Of a DNA stretch of 64,000 nucleotides, positions 32,245 to 41,322 are shown piece after piece. The DNA is from RGIG4034 sp045576455 (lineage in GTDB: Bacteria; Bacillota; Clostridia; Lachnospirales; Lachnospiraceae), in the NCBI GenBank assembly GCA_045576455.1, contig JAZNGM010000001.1, positions 124,001 through 188,000 of the forward strand, read 5' to 3'. Made by a program: the position numbers and the translations under genes. How positions within the stretch are numbered: the stretch's first letter is position 1; each line of letters begins with the position of its first letter. The notes beneath the pieces were generated by a model. It searched no databases. It was given only the letters and a program-made list of their open reading frames with translations, and was not told where the DNA came from.

Positions 32245-33924
32245 TTGAAGAAAAAAGAGAATATTATGAGTTGTTCCAAGCTCAAGATAATTCCTCTTGG
32301 TGGTTTGGAACAGATTGGTATGAATATTACTGCCTTCGAATACGAAGACAGTATAGTTGTTGTGGATTGCGGTCTGAGTTTCCCGGCTGAAGATATGCTG
32401 GGTATAGACCTGGTTATTCCTGATGTAACGTATCTTAAGAATAACCTTGATAAGGTAAAGGCTTTTGTTATTACCCACGGTCATGAAGATCATATCGGTG
32501 CTTTACCTTACATTTTGAAAGAAATGAATATTCCGGTATATGCCACACGTCTTACGATGGGCATTATTGAGAATAAACTGAAAGAACACAATTTAATGAG
32601 CTCGACAAAGCGAAAAGTAGTTAAATTCGGTCAGTCCATCAATTTAGGACAGTTTAGGATTGAATTTATTAAAACAAATCACAGTATCGTGGATGCGGCA
32701 GCGCTGGCAATTTATTCGCCGGCGGGCACTGTAATCCATACAGGTGATTTCAAGGTGGATTATACACCGGTATTCGGTGATGCCATTGATTTGCAGCGGT
32801 TTGCAGAAATTGGTAAAAAGGGTGTGCTTGCGCTTATGTGCGACAGCACCAATGCAGAACGTCCGGGATTTTCCCCTTCAGAGAAGACACTTGGAAAAAC
32901 TTTTGATACGCTTTTTGCAGAGCATCGCAACAGCCGTATTATTATTGCTACTTTTGCATCCAATGTAGACCGTGTACAGCAGATTATTAACTCTGCAGAC
33001 CGTTTTGAACGTAAAGTAGTGGTAGAAGGCCGGAGTATGGTTAATATTATTGAAACGGCTTCAAACTTAGGATGTATTGCGATACCGGATAACACATTAG
33101 TAGATATTGAATATCTTAAGAATTATCCGGATGAAAAGACCGTAATTATTACAACGGGTAGCCAGGGTGAGAGTATGGCGGCATTAAGCCGTATGGCATC
33201 CGGTAACCATAAAAAAGTTTCTATTAAACCGGGCGATACCGTTATTTTTTCATCGAGTCCTATTCCGGGTAATGAAAAAGCGGTATCCAAAGTGATTAAC
33301 GAGCTTTCCATGAAGGGCGCTAATGTTATTTTCCAGGATACACACGTATCAGGTCATGCCTGCCAGGAAGAAATAAAGCTGATATATACTTTGACGCAGC
33401 CGAAATACGCTATTCCGGTGCATGGTGAATATAAGCATTTAAAGGCACAGGCAAGACTTGCGGAAGATTTGGGTATAGATAAGGATAATATTTTCATTTT
33501 AAGTTCAGGTGATGTGCTCGAACTTAATGATGCGGGTGCATCGGTTACATCAAAGGTTCCTGTCGGTGCAATTCTTGTAGATGGTCTGGGTGTCGGCGAT
33601 GTAGGTAATGTGGTGCTTCGTGACAGACAGCATCTTGCAGAGGATGGAATTCTTATTGTTGTTTTGGGACTTGATAAAGTTACGAATGACTTGTTGTCAG
33701 GACCGGACATTGTATCCCGTGGTTTCGTATATGTACGTGAATCAGATGAACTTTTGGAAGAAGCGAGAATTCTTATAGAAGAAAAGGTTATGAATTGCCT
33801 TGACAGACATATATCGGATTGGGGCAAAATAAAATCGGTTATCAAGGACTCCCTAGGTGAGTATTTATGGAAGAAAACCAAGAGAAAGCCAATGATTCTT
33901 CCGATTATCATGGAGGTTTCTTAA
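32245..33924 (+). CDS. rnj: Ribonuclease J
   Basis: A 559-aa metallo-beta-lactamase/beta-CASP ribonuclease with 5' exonuclease and endonuclease activity in mRNA turnover and rRNA maturation. The zinc motif is HGHEDHIGALPYI; HTGDFKVD, CDSTNAERPGFS and the beta-CASP elements (GRSM, SSSPIPGNE, HVSGHA) follow, then the C-terminal dimerisation domain. TTG 32245, 7 bp after GGAGGA, gives MKKKENIMSC; ATG 32266 is possible but worse placed. The stop overlaps the YlbF gene start. Confidence 0.96.
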   Translation: MKKKENIMSCSKLKIIPLGGLEQIGMNITAFEYEDSIVVVDCGLSFPAEDMLGIDLVIPDVTYLKNNLDKVKAFVITHGHEDHIGALPYILKEMNIPVYATRLTMGIIENKLKEHNLMSSTKRKVVKFGQSINLGQFRIEFIKTNHSIVDAAALAIYSPAGTVIHTGDFKVDYTPVFGDAIDLQRFAEIGKKGVLALMCDSTNAERPGFSPSEKTLGKTFDTLFAEHRNSRIIIATFASNVDRVQQIINSADRFERKVVVEGRSMVNIIETASNLGCIAIPDNTLVDIEYLKNYPDEKTVIITTGSQGESMAALSRMASGNHKKVSIKPGDTVIFSSSPIPGNEKAVSKVINELSMKGANVIFQDTHVSGHACQEEIKLIYTLTQPKYAIPVHGEYKHLKAQARLAEDLGIDKDNIFILSSGDVLELNDAGASVTSKVPVGAILVDGLGVGDVGNVVLRDRQHLAEDGILIVVLGLDKVTNDLLSGPDIVSRGFVYVRESDELLEEARILIEEKVMNCLDRHISDWGKIKSVIKDSLGEYLWKKTKRKPMILPIIMEVS

Positions 33925-34268
33925 TGGAATCTGTTACAATTAAAGATGCGGCAAAACCACTTATTGATTTTGTTAAAGGTACACAGGAATATAAGAAATA
34001 TTTTTTTGAAAAAGATAAACTGTCCCGGCTTCCACAGCTTAAGGATAGAATAGACGAATACAGAATGAAGCGTTTTGAATTGCAGCATATGGAAGATGAA
34101 ACGTTGCTTTTTGAGAAAACGGATGAGTTTTTAAAAGAGTATGAAACGTTTAGGGATAATCCGGTGGTAAGTGAGTTCCTTGCTTCAGAAGCGGCGTTTT
34201 GTCAGATGATGCGGGAGCTATATACGGTAATTACGGAATCCATAGAATTTGATATGGACTTTGAGTAG
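33924..34268 (+). CDS. YlbF-family regulator
   Basis: A 114-aa helical protein of the YlbF/YmcA (DUF964) family. In Bacillus these form a complex with YaaT that helps RNase Y maturation of mRNAs and influences sporulation and biofilm. The pattern PLIDFVKGTQEYKKYF...RIDEYRMKRFELQ is typical. It starts at TAATG, coupled to RNase J, which fits a role in RNA decay. TGGAGG precedes. Confidence 0.85.
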   Translation: MESVTIKDAAKPLIDFVKGTQEYKKYFFEKDKLSRLPQLKDRIDEYRMKRFELQHMEDETLLFEKTDEFLKEYETFRDNPVVSEFLASEAAFCQMMRELYTVITESIEFDMDFE

Positions 34269-34287
34269 GATAGAGCGGAGGAAATAA

Positions 34288-34680
34288 ATGAAAGGTAAAC
34301 GTGTGGTTGCAAGTCTTGCAGCAGTAGTTTTTAAAATCGTTTTGGCAGCAGTAGTTATTATGCTCATTTATAAAGTGACGCTTAAATGTTATGATTTTGG
34401 CTACAGGGTTTTTGCAGAACCGGCAATTGATGCAAACGGTGGAAGGGAAGTTACGGTTTCTATCGTGGAAGGCAAGGGGGCTAAAGAAATTGGTAAGCTT
34501 CTTGAGTCCAAAGGATTAATAAGAGATGCAGATTTGTTTTATATCCAGGAGTTGCTTTCGGGAGAACATGGTAAGCTTAAAGGCGGCGTATATATCCTGA
34601 ATACCAATATGACATCGAAAGAAATGATTAAAATACTTTCGCAAGGCTCTAACGTGGATATTTTGAATGATGATATGTAG
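34288..34680 (+). CDS. Short membrane-anchored MltG-like (YceG N-terminal) protein
   Basis: A 130-aa protein: one N-terminal transmembrane segment (about 10-30), then a LysM-like subdomain resembling the start of endolytic transglycosylase MltG (VSIVEGKGAKEIGKLLESKG, then LKGGVYILNTNMTSKEMIKIL). The catalytic YceG domain with its Glu, about 200 residues more, is absent, and the stop is followed directly by trmR with no remnant. The position matches mltG (yrrL) in the Bacillus yrzB-yrrL-yrrM-yrrO order. It could be a natural reduced form that binds or regulates wall synthesis. It cannot cleave glycans by itself. Confidence 0.78.
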   Translation: MKGKRVVASLAAVVFKIVLAAVVIMLIYKVTLKCYDFGYRVFAEPAIDANGGREVTVSIVEGKGAKEIGKLLESKGLIRDADLFYIQELLSGEHGKLKGGVYILNTNMTSKEMIKILSQGSNVDILNDDM

Positions 34681-34694
34681 CAAGGCGGTACAGT

Positions 34695-35336
34695 ATGATA
34701 ATAGATGAACGTTTGTCAACATTTATCCAATCGTTTGATGAACCTTATCCGGCGTATTTATATGATTTGCGGTGTAAGGCACTTGCGAATGAGGTGCCTA
34801 TTATACGTGATGACATGCAGGATTTGCTCCGTTTTCTCATGCAGGAGAGACAGCCTTCCTCTATTCTTGAGGTAGGAACGGCGGTTGGATTTTCGGCGCT
34901 GCTCATGAGCGAATATGCACCTAAAGGATGCAGGATAACAACCATTGAAAAATATGAAAAGAGAATACCGGAAGCAAAAGCCAATTTCAAAAAGGCGGGA
35001 AAACATGACCTGATTCAGCTTATTGCAGGCGATGCAACAGATGTTCTCAAAGAGTTAACAGAGCCGTTTGACTTTATTTTTATGGATGCTGCCAAGGGGC
35101 AGTATATACATTTTTTGCCGGATGTGTTCAGACTTCTTAAATCCGGCGGTATGTTGGTGTCTGATAATGTATTAAAGGACAGGGAAATCCTTGAATCGCG
35201 GTTTGCGGTAACAAGACGGAACAGAACCATCCATGCAAGGATGAGAGAATATTTGTATGAATTAAAGCATAATCCTGAGCTATCTACGGTTATTTTGCCG
35301 GTGGGTGATGGTGTGACGTTAAGTGTCAAGAAATAG
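34695..35336 (+). CDS. trmR: O-methyltransferase, TrmR-like (tRNA mo5U34)
   Basis: A 213-aa class I SAM methyltransferase of the YrrM family. Motif I is ILEVGTAVGFSAL, the acidic motif is FIFMDAAKGQY, and MLVSDNVL follows. Bacillus TrmR methylates 5-hydroxyuridine at tRNA wobble position 34 to 5-methoxyuridine. The next gene, a U32-type hydroxylase, would supply ho5U, so both steps are together. It lies 14 bp after the MltG-like gene. Confidence 0.88.
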   Translation: MIIDERLSTFIQSFDEPYPAYLYDLRCKALANEVPIIRDDMQDLLRFLMQERQPSSILEVGTAVGFSALLMSEYAPKGCRITTIEKYEKRIPEAKANFKKAGKHDLIQLIAGDATDVLKELTEPFDFIFMDAAKGQYIHFLPDVFRLLKSGGMLVSDNVLKDREILESRFAVTRRNRTIHARMREYLYELKHNPELSTVILPVGDGVTLSVKK

Positions 35337-35382
35337 AGACGATTCTTCAAACAGAAAAGACGTTCTCGGAATGGAGTTAATA

Positions 35383-36612
35383 ATGAGAGAAAAACCGGAA
35401 TTGCTTGTCCCGGCAAGCAGTCTTGAGGTATTAAAAACTGCAGTAATTTTTGGGGCGGATGCCGTTTATATAGGTGGAGAAGCTTTTGGACTTAGGGCAA
35501 AAGCAAAGAATTTTACCATGCCGGAGATGAAGGAAGGTATTGAGTTTGCGCATGCCCATAATGTTAAAGTATATGTTACGGCAAATATTCTTGCCCATAA
35601 CGATGATTTGCAGGGGGCGGAAGAGTATTTTAAAGAGCTTAAGGAGATTAAGCCGGACGCACTTATTATTTCCGATCCGGGTATGTTTACCATTGCAAAA
35701 AGAGTTTGTCCTGAAATAGAAATACATATTTCAACACAGGCCAATAATACCAATTATGAAACCTACCGTTTCTGGTGGGAGCTTGGGGCAAAGCGCGTTG
35801 TTTCGGCACGCGAGCTTTCTCTTGCCGAAATCAGACAAATCAGGGACAGAATTCCTGAGGAAATGGAAATAGAAAGCTTTATTCACGGAGCTATGTGTAT
35901 TTCATATTCCGGCAGATGCCTTTTGAGCCATTATTTTACGGGACGGGATGCTAATCAGGGGGCATGCACACACCCTTGCCGTTGGAAGTACGCTGTAGTT
36001 GAGGAGAAGAGACCGGGAGAATATTTGCCGGTGTATGAAAATGAAAGAGGAACATATATCTTTAACTCCAAAGATTTATGTATGATTGAATATATTCCTG
36101 AAATTGTAGCAGCCGGTATTGACAGCCTGAAAATCGAAGGCCGCATGAAAACGGCATTATATGTTGCGACGGTGGCAAGAACATACCGTAAAGCGATAGA
36201 TGATTTCTTTACATCCGAGCAGACATACAGAGATAACATGGACTGGTATCGTGCAGAAATACAGAAATGTACATATAGACAGTTTACAACCGGTTTCTAT
36301 TTTGGGAAAACCGATGAAACAACACAGATATATGATAACAATACCTATATTAATGAATATGTCTATCTGGGTATCATAGATAAGGTGGATGAAGAGGGTT
36401 ATGCCTACTTTGAACAACGCAATAAGTTCAAGGTAGGAGACGTAATTGAAATTATGAAACCCGATGGTACGAACGTGGAAGTGACGGTAGAAAAGATGTT
36501 TACTACCGAAGGCGAGGAAGTGGATAGTTGTCCGCATCCGCAGCAGAAACTCAAGGTCCTTCTGTCAGCTAAGCCTTCAAGATATGATTTACTCCGCGTA
36601 ATGCAGAAATAA
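35383..36612 (+). CDS. trhP: U32-family tRNA hydroxylation protein TrhP-like
   Basis: A 409-aa peptidase-U32 family protein. Family members TrhP1/P2 are needed for prephenate-dependent hydroxylation of U34 in tRNA (ho5U), not known to be proteases in that role. Motifs: LLVPASSLEVLKTAV, DAVYIGGEAFGLRAKA, and the Cys-rich core HGAMCISYSGRCLLS with GACTHPCRWKY. ATG 35383 is chosen because TGGAG lies 6 bp upstream; earlier in-frame starts would run into trmR. It is homologous to Bacillus YrrO by size and context. Works with trmR next door. Confidence 0.88.
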   Translation: MREKPELLVPASSLEVLKTAVIFGADAVYIGGEAFGLRAKAKNFTMPEMKEGIEFAHAHNVKVYVTANILAHNDDLQGAEEYFKELKEIKPDALIISDPGMFTIAKRVCPEIEIHISTQANNTNYETYRFWWELGAKRVVSARELSLAEIRQIRDRIPEEMEIESFIHGAMCISYSGRCLLSHYFTGRDANQGACTHPCRWKYAVVEEKRPGEYLPVYENERGTYIFNSKDLCMIEYIPEIVAAGIDSLKIEGRMKTALYVATVARTYRKAIDDFFTSEQTYRDNMDWYRAEIQKCTYRQFTTGFYFGKTDETTQIYDNNTYINEYVYLGIIDKVDEEGYAYFEQRNKFKVGDVIEIMKPDGTNVEVTVEKMFTTEGEEVDSCPHPQQKLKVLLSAKPSRYDLLRVMQK

Positions 36613-36677
36613 AAGCTTGCATTTTGCTACTTGTTAGAGTATCTTTATAAAATCAAGAAATGTAAAGGACTGGATAT

Positions 36678-38789
36678 ATGAACGAATATATTAATGTAGA
36701 ACAGATATTTGGCGAAAACGTGTTTACGCTTGCGACAATGAAAGCGCGTCTTCCTGAGAGCGTATTTAATGAAGTTAAGCATGTTATGGAACAGGGCGGT
36801 GAATTGTCACTTGCAACTGCAGATGTTATTGCCAAGGAAATGAAGAAATGGGCAGTAGAAAAGGGTGCGACTCATTATTCGCATTGGTTCCAGCCGCTTA
36901 CCGGAATTACGGCCGAAAAGCATGATGCGTTCATAAACCGTCCGAATGCAGAAGGCAAGATGATTATGGAGTTTTCCGGTAAAGAACTTATCAAGGGTGA
37001 ACCGGATGCTTCTTCTTTCCCTTCCGGCGGACTCCGTTCCACCTTTGAAGCCAGAGGATATACGGCTTGGGATATTTCTTCTCCTGCATTTATAAAAGAA
37101 TCCGCAACCGGTCCGGTACTTTGTATACCGACAGCGTTTTGCTCATACACAGGGGAGGCGCTTGATAAAAAGACGCCGCTTCTCCGTTCAATGGAAGCTA
37201 TCAGTACCCAGGCACTTCGTATTGCCAAATTATTTGGACATAAGGATGCTACAAAAGTTATTGCATATGTTGGACCGGAACAGGAATATTTTCTGGTTGA
37301 CCAGGAAAAAGCGTTAAAGAGAACGGACTTAATTTTTGCGGGACGTACATTATTTGGAGCACCGGCACCAAAAGGTCAGGAATTGGAAGATCATTATTTT
37401 GGTGTTATCCGTGAGAGAATCGGTGCATTTATGCGTGACCTTAACGTTGAACTTTGGAAACTTGGCGTTACGGCTAAAACACAGCACAATGAAGCAGCTC
37501 CTGCACAGCATGAGCTTGCTCCGATATATGAAACTGCTAATATTGCGGTAGACCATAACCAGCTTGTTATGGAGACAATGAAGCGTCTTGCCGGAAAACA
37601 TGGCATGAGATGTCTTTTGCATGAAAAACCGTTTGCAGGAGTTAACGGTTCCGGTAAGCACAATAACTGGTCGCTTTGCACGGATAATGGTGTGAATCTT
37701 CTTGATCCGGGAGCAACGCCGAATGAAAATATCCAGTTCCTTCTTGTATTGGCTTGTATTTTAAAGGCAGTGGATACGCATGCGGATCTTTTGCGCCAGA
37801 GCGCAGCTGATGTAGGTAACGATCACAGACTTGGTGCGGATGAAGCGCCTCCTGCGATTATTTCGGTATTCCTTGGTGAACAGCTTGAAGATGTGGTAAG
37901 ACAACTTGTGGAGACAGGTGTGGCATCCAGCTGTAAAGATGGCGGTATTTTGGAAACCGGTGTTTCCACCATACCTGGTTTAAAGAAAGATGCTACCGAC
38001 AGAAACAGAACATCACCGTTTGCATTTACAGGTAATAAGTTTGAGTTTAGAACTTTAGGATCATCAGATTCTGTTGCAAGTCCGAATACGACTTTAAATG
38101 CAATTGTTGCAGAAGCTTTTTGTGAAGCGGCAGATATTCTTGAAACAGCAGAAGATTTTGATCTTGCAGTGCATGATTTGATTAAAGAATACATGACCAA
38201 GCATCAGAGAATTATTTTTAACGGTAACGGTTACTCTGAGGAGTGGGTTAAAGAGGCAGAACGCAGGGGACTTCCTAATATTTCTTCTACGGTTGAGTCT
38301 GCCAAGACCCTTACGACGCCGAAAGCGATTGCCCTCTTTGAAAAATTTGGTATTTTTACCAAGGCAGAACTTGAGTCACGTGAAGAAATTCTTTACGAAA
38401 CCTATTCAAAGACAATTAATATTGAAGCGCTCACTATGATTGATATGGCGGGTAAGCAGATTATTCCTGCAGTTGTCAAATATGCTAATTCGGTTGCTCA
38501 ATCCGTTTTGAATGTAAAAGAAGCGGGGGCAGACGCAACACCGCAACAGGAACTTCTTAAGAAAACAACTTCCCTGCTTGCAAAGATGAATGAGGCGTTG
38601 GATGAGTTAAAACGTGTGGAAGCAGAAGCTGCTAATATGCCGGCAGGAAAAGAGCAGGCCTTCCTATATAAAGATAAAGTGGTTGCAGCTATGGTGGCGT
38701 TAAGAAAACCTGCGGATGAACTTGAAATGATTGTGGACAAGGAAATGTGGCCTTTCCCTACATATGCAGATTTGCTTTTCGAAGTATAA
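36678..38789 (+). CDS. glnN: Type III glutamine synthetase (GlnN)
   Basis: A 703-aa enzyme that makes glutamine from glutamate and ammonia with ATP. The length and the motifs HYSHWFQPLTG, EPDASSFPSGGLR, HNEAAPAQHELAPIYE and the ATP-site KHNNWSLCTD are typical of GSIII, found in Clostridia and Bacteroidetes and distinct from the 440-470-aa GSI. It forms double hexamers in known cases. It is a single-gene unit with its own terminator. It is a major route of ammonia assimilation and may respond to nitrogen supply; no regulatory site was seen. Confidence 0.97.
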   Translation: MNEYINVEQIFGENVFTLATMKARLPESVFNEVKHVMEQGGELSLATADVIAKEMKKWAVEKGATHYSHWFQPLTGITAEKHDAFINRPNAEGKMIMEFSGKELIKGEPDASSFPSGGLRSTFEARGYTAWDISSPAFIKESATGPVLCIPTAFCSYTGEALDKKTPLLRSMEAISTQALRIAKLFGHKDATKVIAYVGPEQEYFLVDQEKALKRTDLIFAGRTLFGAPAPKGQELEDHYFGVIRERIGAFMRDLNVELWKLGVTAKTQHNEAAPAQHELAPIYETANIAVDHNQLVMETMKRLAGKHGMRCLLHEKPFAGVNGSGKHNNWSLCTDNGVNLLDPGATPNENIQFLLVLACILKAVDTHADLLRQSAADVGNDHRLGADEAPPAIISVFLGEQLEDVVRQLVETGVASSCKDGGILETGVSTIPGLKKDATDRNRTSPFAFTGNKFEFRTLGSSDSVASPNTTLNAIVAEAFCEAADILETAEDFDLAVHDLIKEYMTKHQRIIFNGNGYSEEWVKEAERRGLPNISSTVESAKTLTTPKAIALFEKFGIFTKAELESREEILYETYSKTINIEALTMIDMAGKQIIPAVVKYANSVAQSVLNVKEAGADATPQQELLKKTTSLLAKMNEALDELKRVEAEAANMPAGKEQAFLYKDKVVAAMVALRKPADELEMIVDKEMWPFPTYADLLFEV

Positions 38790-38811
38790 TTTAGATTGAT
38801 TTGTTACAATA

Positions 38812-38849
38812 AAATGCATCGGTTGTGAAAATGAGCCGGTGCATTTTTT
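38812..38849 (+). terminator. Rho-independent terminator of glnN
   Basis: AATGCATCGG pairs with CCGGTGCATT (one G-T pair) around a 13-nt loop, followed by TTTT. It lies 23 bp after the glnN stop. Confidence 0.85.
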
Positions 38850-38875
38850 GCTTAAAAGGAAATTAAAAAAAGGTA

Positions 38876-38904
38876 TTGACATTTGCATTTCTTTCGTGTA
38901 CACT
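38876..38904 (+). promoter_or_regulatory. Sigma-A promoter of tRNA-Gln
   Basis: TTGACA (38876-38881), a 17-bp spacer and TACACT (38899-38904). The -10 box is part of a palindrome ACACTAG-C-CTAGTGT at 38900-38914 that spans the start region. Confidence 0.75.
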
Positions 38905-38935
38905 AGCCTAGTGTTAAGAAATACAACATGAATAT

Positions 38936-39007
38936 TGGGCTATCGCCAAACGGTAAGGCAACGGACTCTGACTCCGTCATCTCAAGGTTCGAATCCTTGT
39001 AGCCCAG
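38936..39007 (+). tRNA. tRNA-Gln (anticodon CTG)
   Basis: A 72-nt cloverleaf: acceptor TGGGCTA/TAGCCCA, D arm with AAACGGTAAGGC, anticodon stem ACGGA/TCCGT with loop CTCTGAC (anticodon CTG, reads CAG), and T arm with GGTTCGAATCC. Discriminator G at 39007. CCA is not encoded and must be added by nucleotidyltransferase. Confidence 0.95.
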
Positions 39008-39012
39008 CTTAA

Positions 39013-39037
39013 ATGCTCTCGATATCGAGGGCATTTT
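39013..39037 (+). terminator. Terminator of the tRNA gene
   Basis: TGCTCTCGATATCGAGGGCA forms a hairpin with a short loop, followed by TTTTT, just 6 nt after the tRNA. The tRNA is thus a monocistronic unit. Confidence 0.85.
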
Positions 39038-39076
39038 TAGTCTATAAAAGATTGATTAACTGCTGGAGGAAACGTA

Positions 39077-39910
39077 ATGATTCAACCGGGTACGATAATG
39101 GAGCTTCTGGTTATTAAGAAGGTAGAGTTTGGAATATACCTGGCAGAAAGCGAAGCTTCGGGCGACAAAGTGCTGTTGCCGAAAAAACAGGTAAAAGAAG
39201 ATATGGGAATAGGCAGTTACGTAACGGTGTTCGTATATCGTGATTCGGAGGACAGGCTGATAGCGACAACCAAAACGCCTGCATTAAAGCTTAAAGAGGT
39301 TGCGCTGCTTAAGGTTAAAGAGATGAATAAGTATGGTGCATTTCTTGACTGGGGACTTGAAAAAGACCTTTTTCTTCCGTTTAAGCAGATGACTTATAAG
39401 TTGTATGCAGGAGATGAATGTCTGGTAAGTCTGTATGTAGACAAGAGTAACCGTCTGTGTGCCACGATGAAGGTGTATCCTTATCTTTTAAAAGACAGTC
39501 CGTATAAAAAAGATGATAAAGTCGAAGGACTGGTATATGAGATTAGTGATAATTTTGGTGCCTTTGTGGCGGTAGATGATAAATTCTCGGCCCGCATCCC
39601 TAAGAAGGAACTTTTTGGCAATATACAGGCAGGAAACCGTCTTAATGCCCGTGTAGTAAAGGTTCATGAAGATGGTAAGCTGGAATTGTCTGTAAGGGAA
39701 AAAGCATATATTCAAATCGGTGAAGATGCCGCAAAAGTACTTGAAATCATAGAAAGCTTTGATGGCGTTTTGCCATTTACGGATAAAGCAAATCCTGAAG
39801 TAATCAAACGGGAAACCGGCATGAGCAAAAATGAATTTAAGCGTGCGGTCGGCAATTTGCTTAAAGAGAGAAAAATTGTAATTACGGAAACCTGTATAAG
39901 AAAACTTTAG
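39077..39910 (+). CDS. cvfB: S1-domain RNA-binding protein CvfB-like
   Basis: A 277-aa protein of the CvfB/YitL family with tandem S1-like OB folds (about 1-60, 65-130, 145-210) and a C-terminal winged helix (about 220-277, with EVIKRETGMSKNEFKRAVG). In Staphylococcus it binds RNA and influences virulence and agr expression; the target here is unknown. Strong TGGAGG before ATG 39077. It is followed by a terminator. Confidence 0.9.
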   Translation: MIQPGTIMELLVIKKVEFGIYLAESEASGDKVLLPKKQVKEDMGIGSYVTVFVYRDSEDRLIATTKTPALKLKEVALLKVKEMNKYGAFLDWGLEKDLFLPFKQMTYKLYAGDECLVSLYVDKSNRLCATMKVYPYLLKDSPYKKDDKVEGLVYEISDNFGAFVAVDDKFSARIPKKELFGNIQAGNRLNARVVKVHEDGKLELSVREKAYIQIGEDAAKVLEIIESFDGVLPFTDKANPEVIKRETGMSKNEFKRAVGNLLKERKIVITETCIRKL

Positions 39911-39931
39911 TGTTATAACAGATTAAAAAAG

Positions 39932-39983
39932 AAGCCTTATGACTACTCGACCGTTATAGACGGGAGAGCGTTATAAGGCTTTT
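39932..39983 (+). terminator. Rho-independent terminator after cvfB
   Basis: AAGCCTTAT (39932-39940) pairs with ATAAGGCTT around an inner CCGT/ACGG hairpin, and TTTTG follows. The region 39984-40195 upstream of the regulator is AT-rich; it contains two TATGCATA-like sites but no promoter I can place with confidence. Confidence 0.75.
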
Positions 39984-40195
39984 GTATACTATGCATACAT
40001 AAAAAAATGCCATATTTTGCGAAAAAATCAATAAATATGCATAAATGAACACGTAAATACTATAGATTTTTTTGTTATTATGTAATAAAATGAGAACATA
40101 GTATGGTTTTTGGATAGTTTGTTACTGATAAAATATTGTGTAATATGCATAGAAAGTATCCGCATGTTACTGCCGACAAAAAGGAGAGAATTGCT

Positions 40196-41284
40196 ATGAT
40201 CTCAAATCAGATTTTACAAAGTACCCTGGAGGGATTAAAAAGTATAGCACATGTTGAATTTTGTGTTGTGGATTGTGAAGGTGTAGTTGCAGCATTTACC
40301 GTGCCGAAGATTAAAGATTGTAAAAGTTTGGTAGAAGAGTTTGCAAAATCTCCGGCAGACAGCCAGGAAATAAAAGGATATCAATTCTTTAAAGTCTATG
40401 ATGAACAGGAGCTTGAATATATACTGGTTGTCATGGGTACGGGCGAAGACACATATACCGTCGGTAAGATGGCTGCATTCCAAATCCAAAATTTACTTGT
40501 TGCATATAAAGAGCGTTTCGATAAAGATAATTTTATAAAGAATCTTCTTCTCGACAATCTTCTTCTTGTCGATATTTACAGCAGAGCAAAAAAATTACAT
40601 ATTAAGACCGACGTGAAGCGTGTTGTATTAATAGTGGAATCAGACAGGGGCAAAGACAGTAATATACTGGAGACGTTAAGAAACTTCTTTAACGTAAGCA
40701 GTAAAGAATTTGTGACAGCCGTTGATGAAAACAGTGTAATTGTTGTAAAAGAACTTGCTCCAAATGAAACTTCGGAGGATATTGATAAAACAGCACGGAG
40801 TATAGAAGTATTCCTTACCAAGGAAGGCATTAAGGATATTCATATTTCTTACGGTACTACAGTCGGTGAGATTAAAGAGGTAAGCCGCTCTTATAAAGAA
40901 GCTAAGATGGCACTGGAAGTAGGAAGGATTTTCTTTGATGAGCGGAATGTTATTGCATATAGTGAACTGGGCATCGGAAGATTGATTTATCAGTTGCCGA
41001 TTCCTTTGTGTAAGATGTTTATTAAAGAGATATTTGACGGAAAGAGCCCGGATGAGTTTGATGAAGAAACTTTAACTACCATTAATAAGTTTTTCGAGAA
41101 CAGCCTTAATGTATCCGAAACATCAAGACAATTATTTATCCACCGTAATACATTGGTGTATCGGTTGGATAAGCTGCAAAAGCTGACAGGACTTGATCTT
41201 AGGGTGTTCGAGGACGCGATTACTTTCAGAATCGCTTTGATGGTTGTCAAGTACATGAAATATATGGAGACTTTTGAATATTAG
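40196..41284 (+). CDS. PucR/CdaR-type transcriptional regulator
   Basis: A 362-aa protein. An N-terminal sensor-like domain (QILQSTLEGLKSIAHVEFCV) and a middle GGDEF-like region lead to a C-terminal PucR helix-turn-helix: NVSETSRQLFIHRNTLVYRLDKLQKLTG. CdaR regulators respond to sugar diacids; PucR to purines; the ligand here is unknown. Start ATG 40196 follows AAGGAGAG; the GTG at 40136 would add 20 residues with no ribosome site. It precedes ftsE by 38 bp and may be cotranscribed with the ftsEX group. Confidence 0.85.
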   Translation: MISNQILQSTLEGLKSIAHVEFCVVDCEGVVAAFTVPKIKDCKSLVEEFAKSPADSQEIKGYQFFKVYDEQELEYILVVMGTGEDTYTVGKMAAFQIQNLLVAYKERFDKDNFIKNLLLDNLLLVDIYSRAKKLHIKTDVKRVVLIVESDRGKDSNILETLRNFFNVSSKEFVTAVDENSVIVVKELAPNETSEDIDKTARSIEVFLTKEGIKDIHISYGTTVGEIKEVSRSYKEAKMALEVGRIFFDERNVIAYSELGIGRLIYQLPIPLCKMFIKEIFDGKSPDEFDEETLTTINKFFENSLNVSETSRQLFIHRNTLVYRLDKLQKLTGLDLRVFEDAITFRIALMVVKYMKYMETFEY

Positions 41285-41322
41285 AATTATTTAATTTCAA
41301 AGGGAAGTAAGAGGAGATAAAA

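Noticed and set aside
33354..33911. 185-codon minus-strand frame
   Set aside because: Antisense to RNase J with Ser/Thr-rich shadow composition and no ribosome site.
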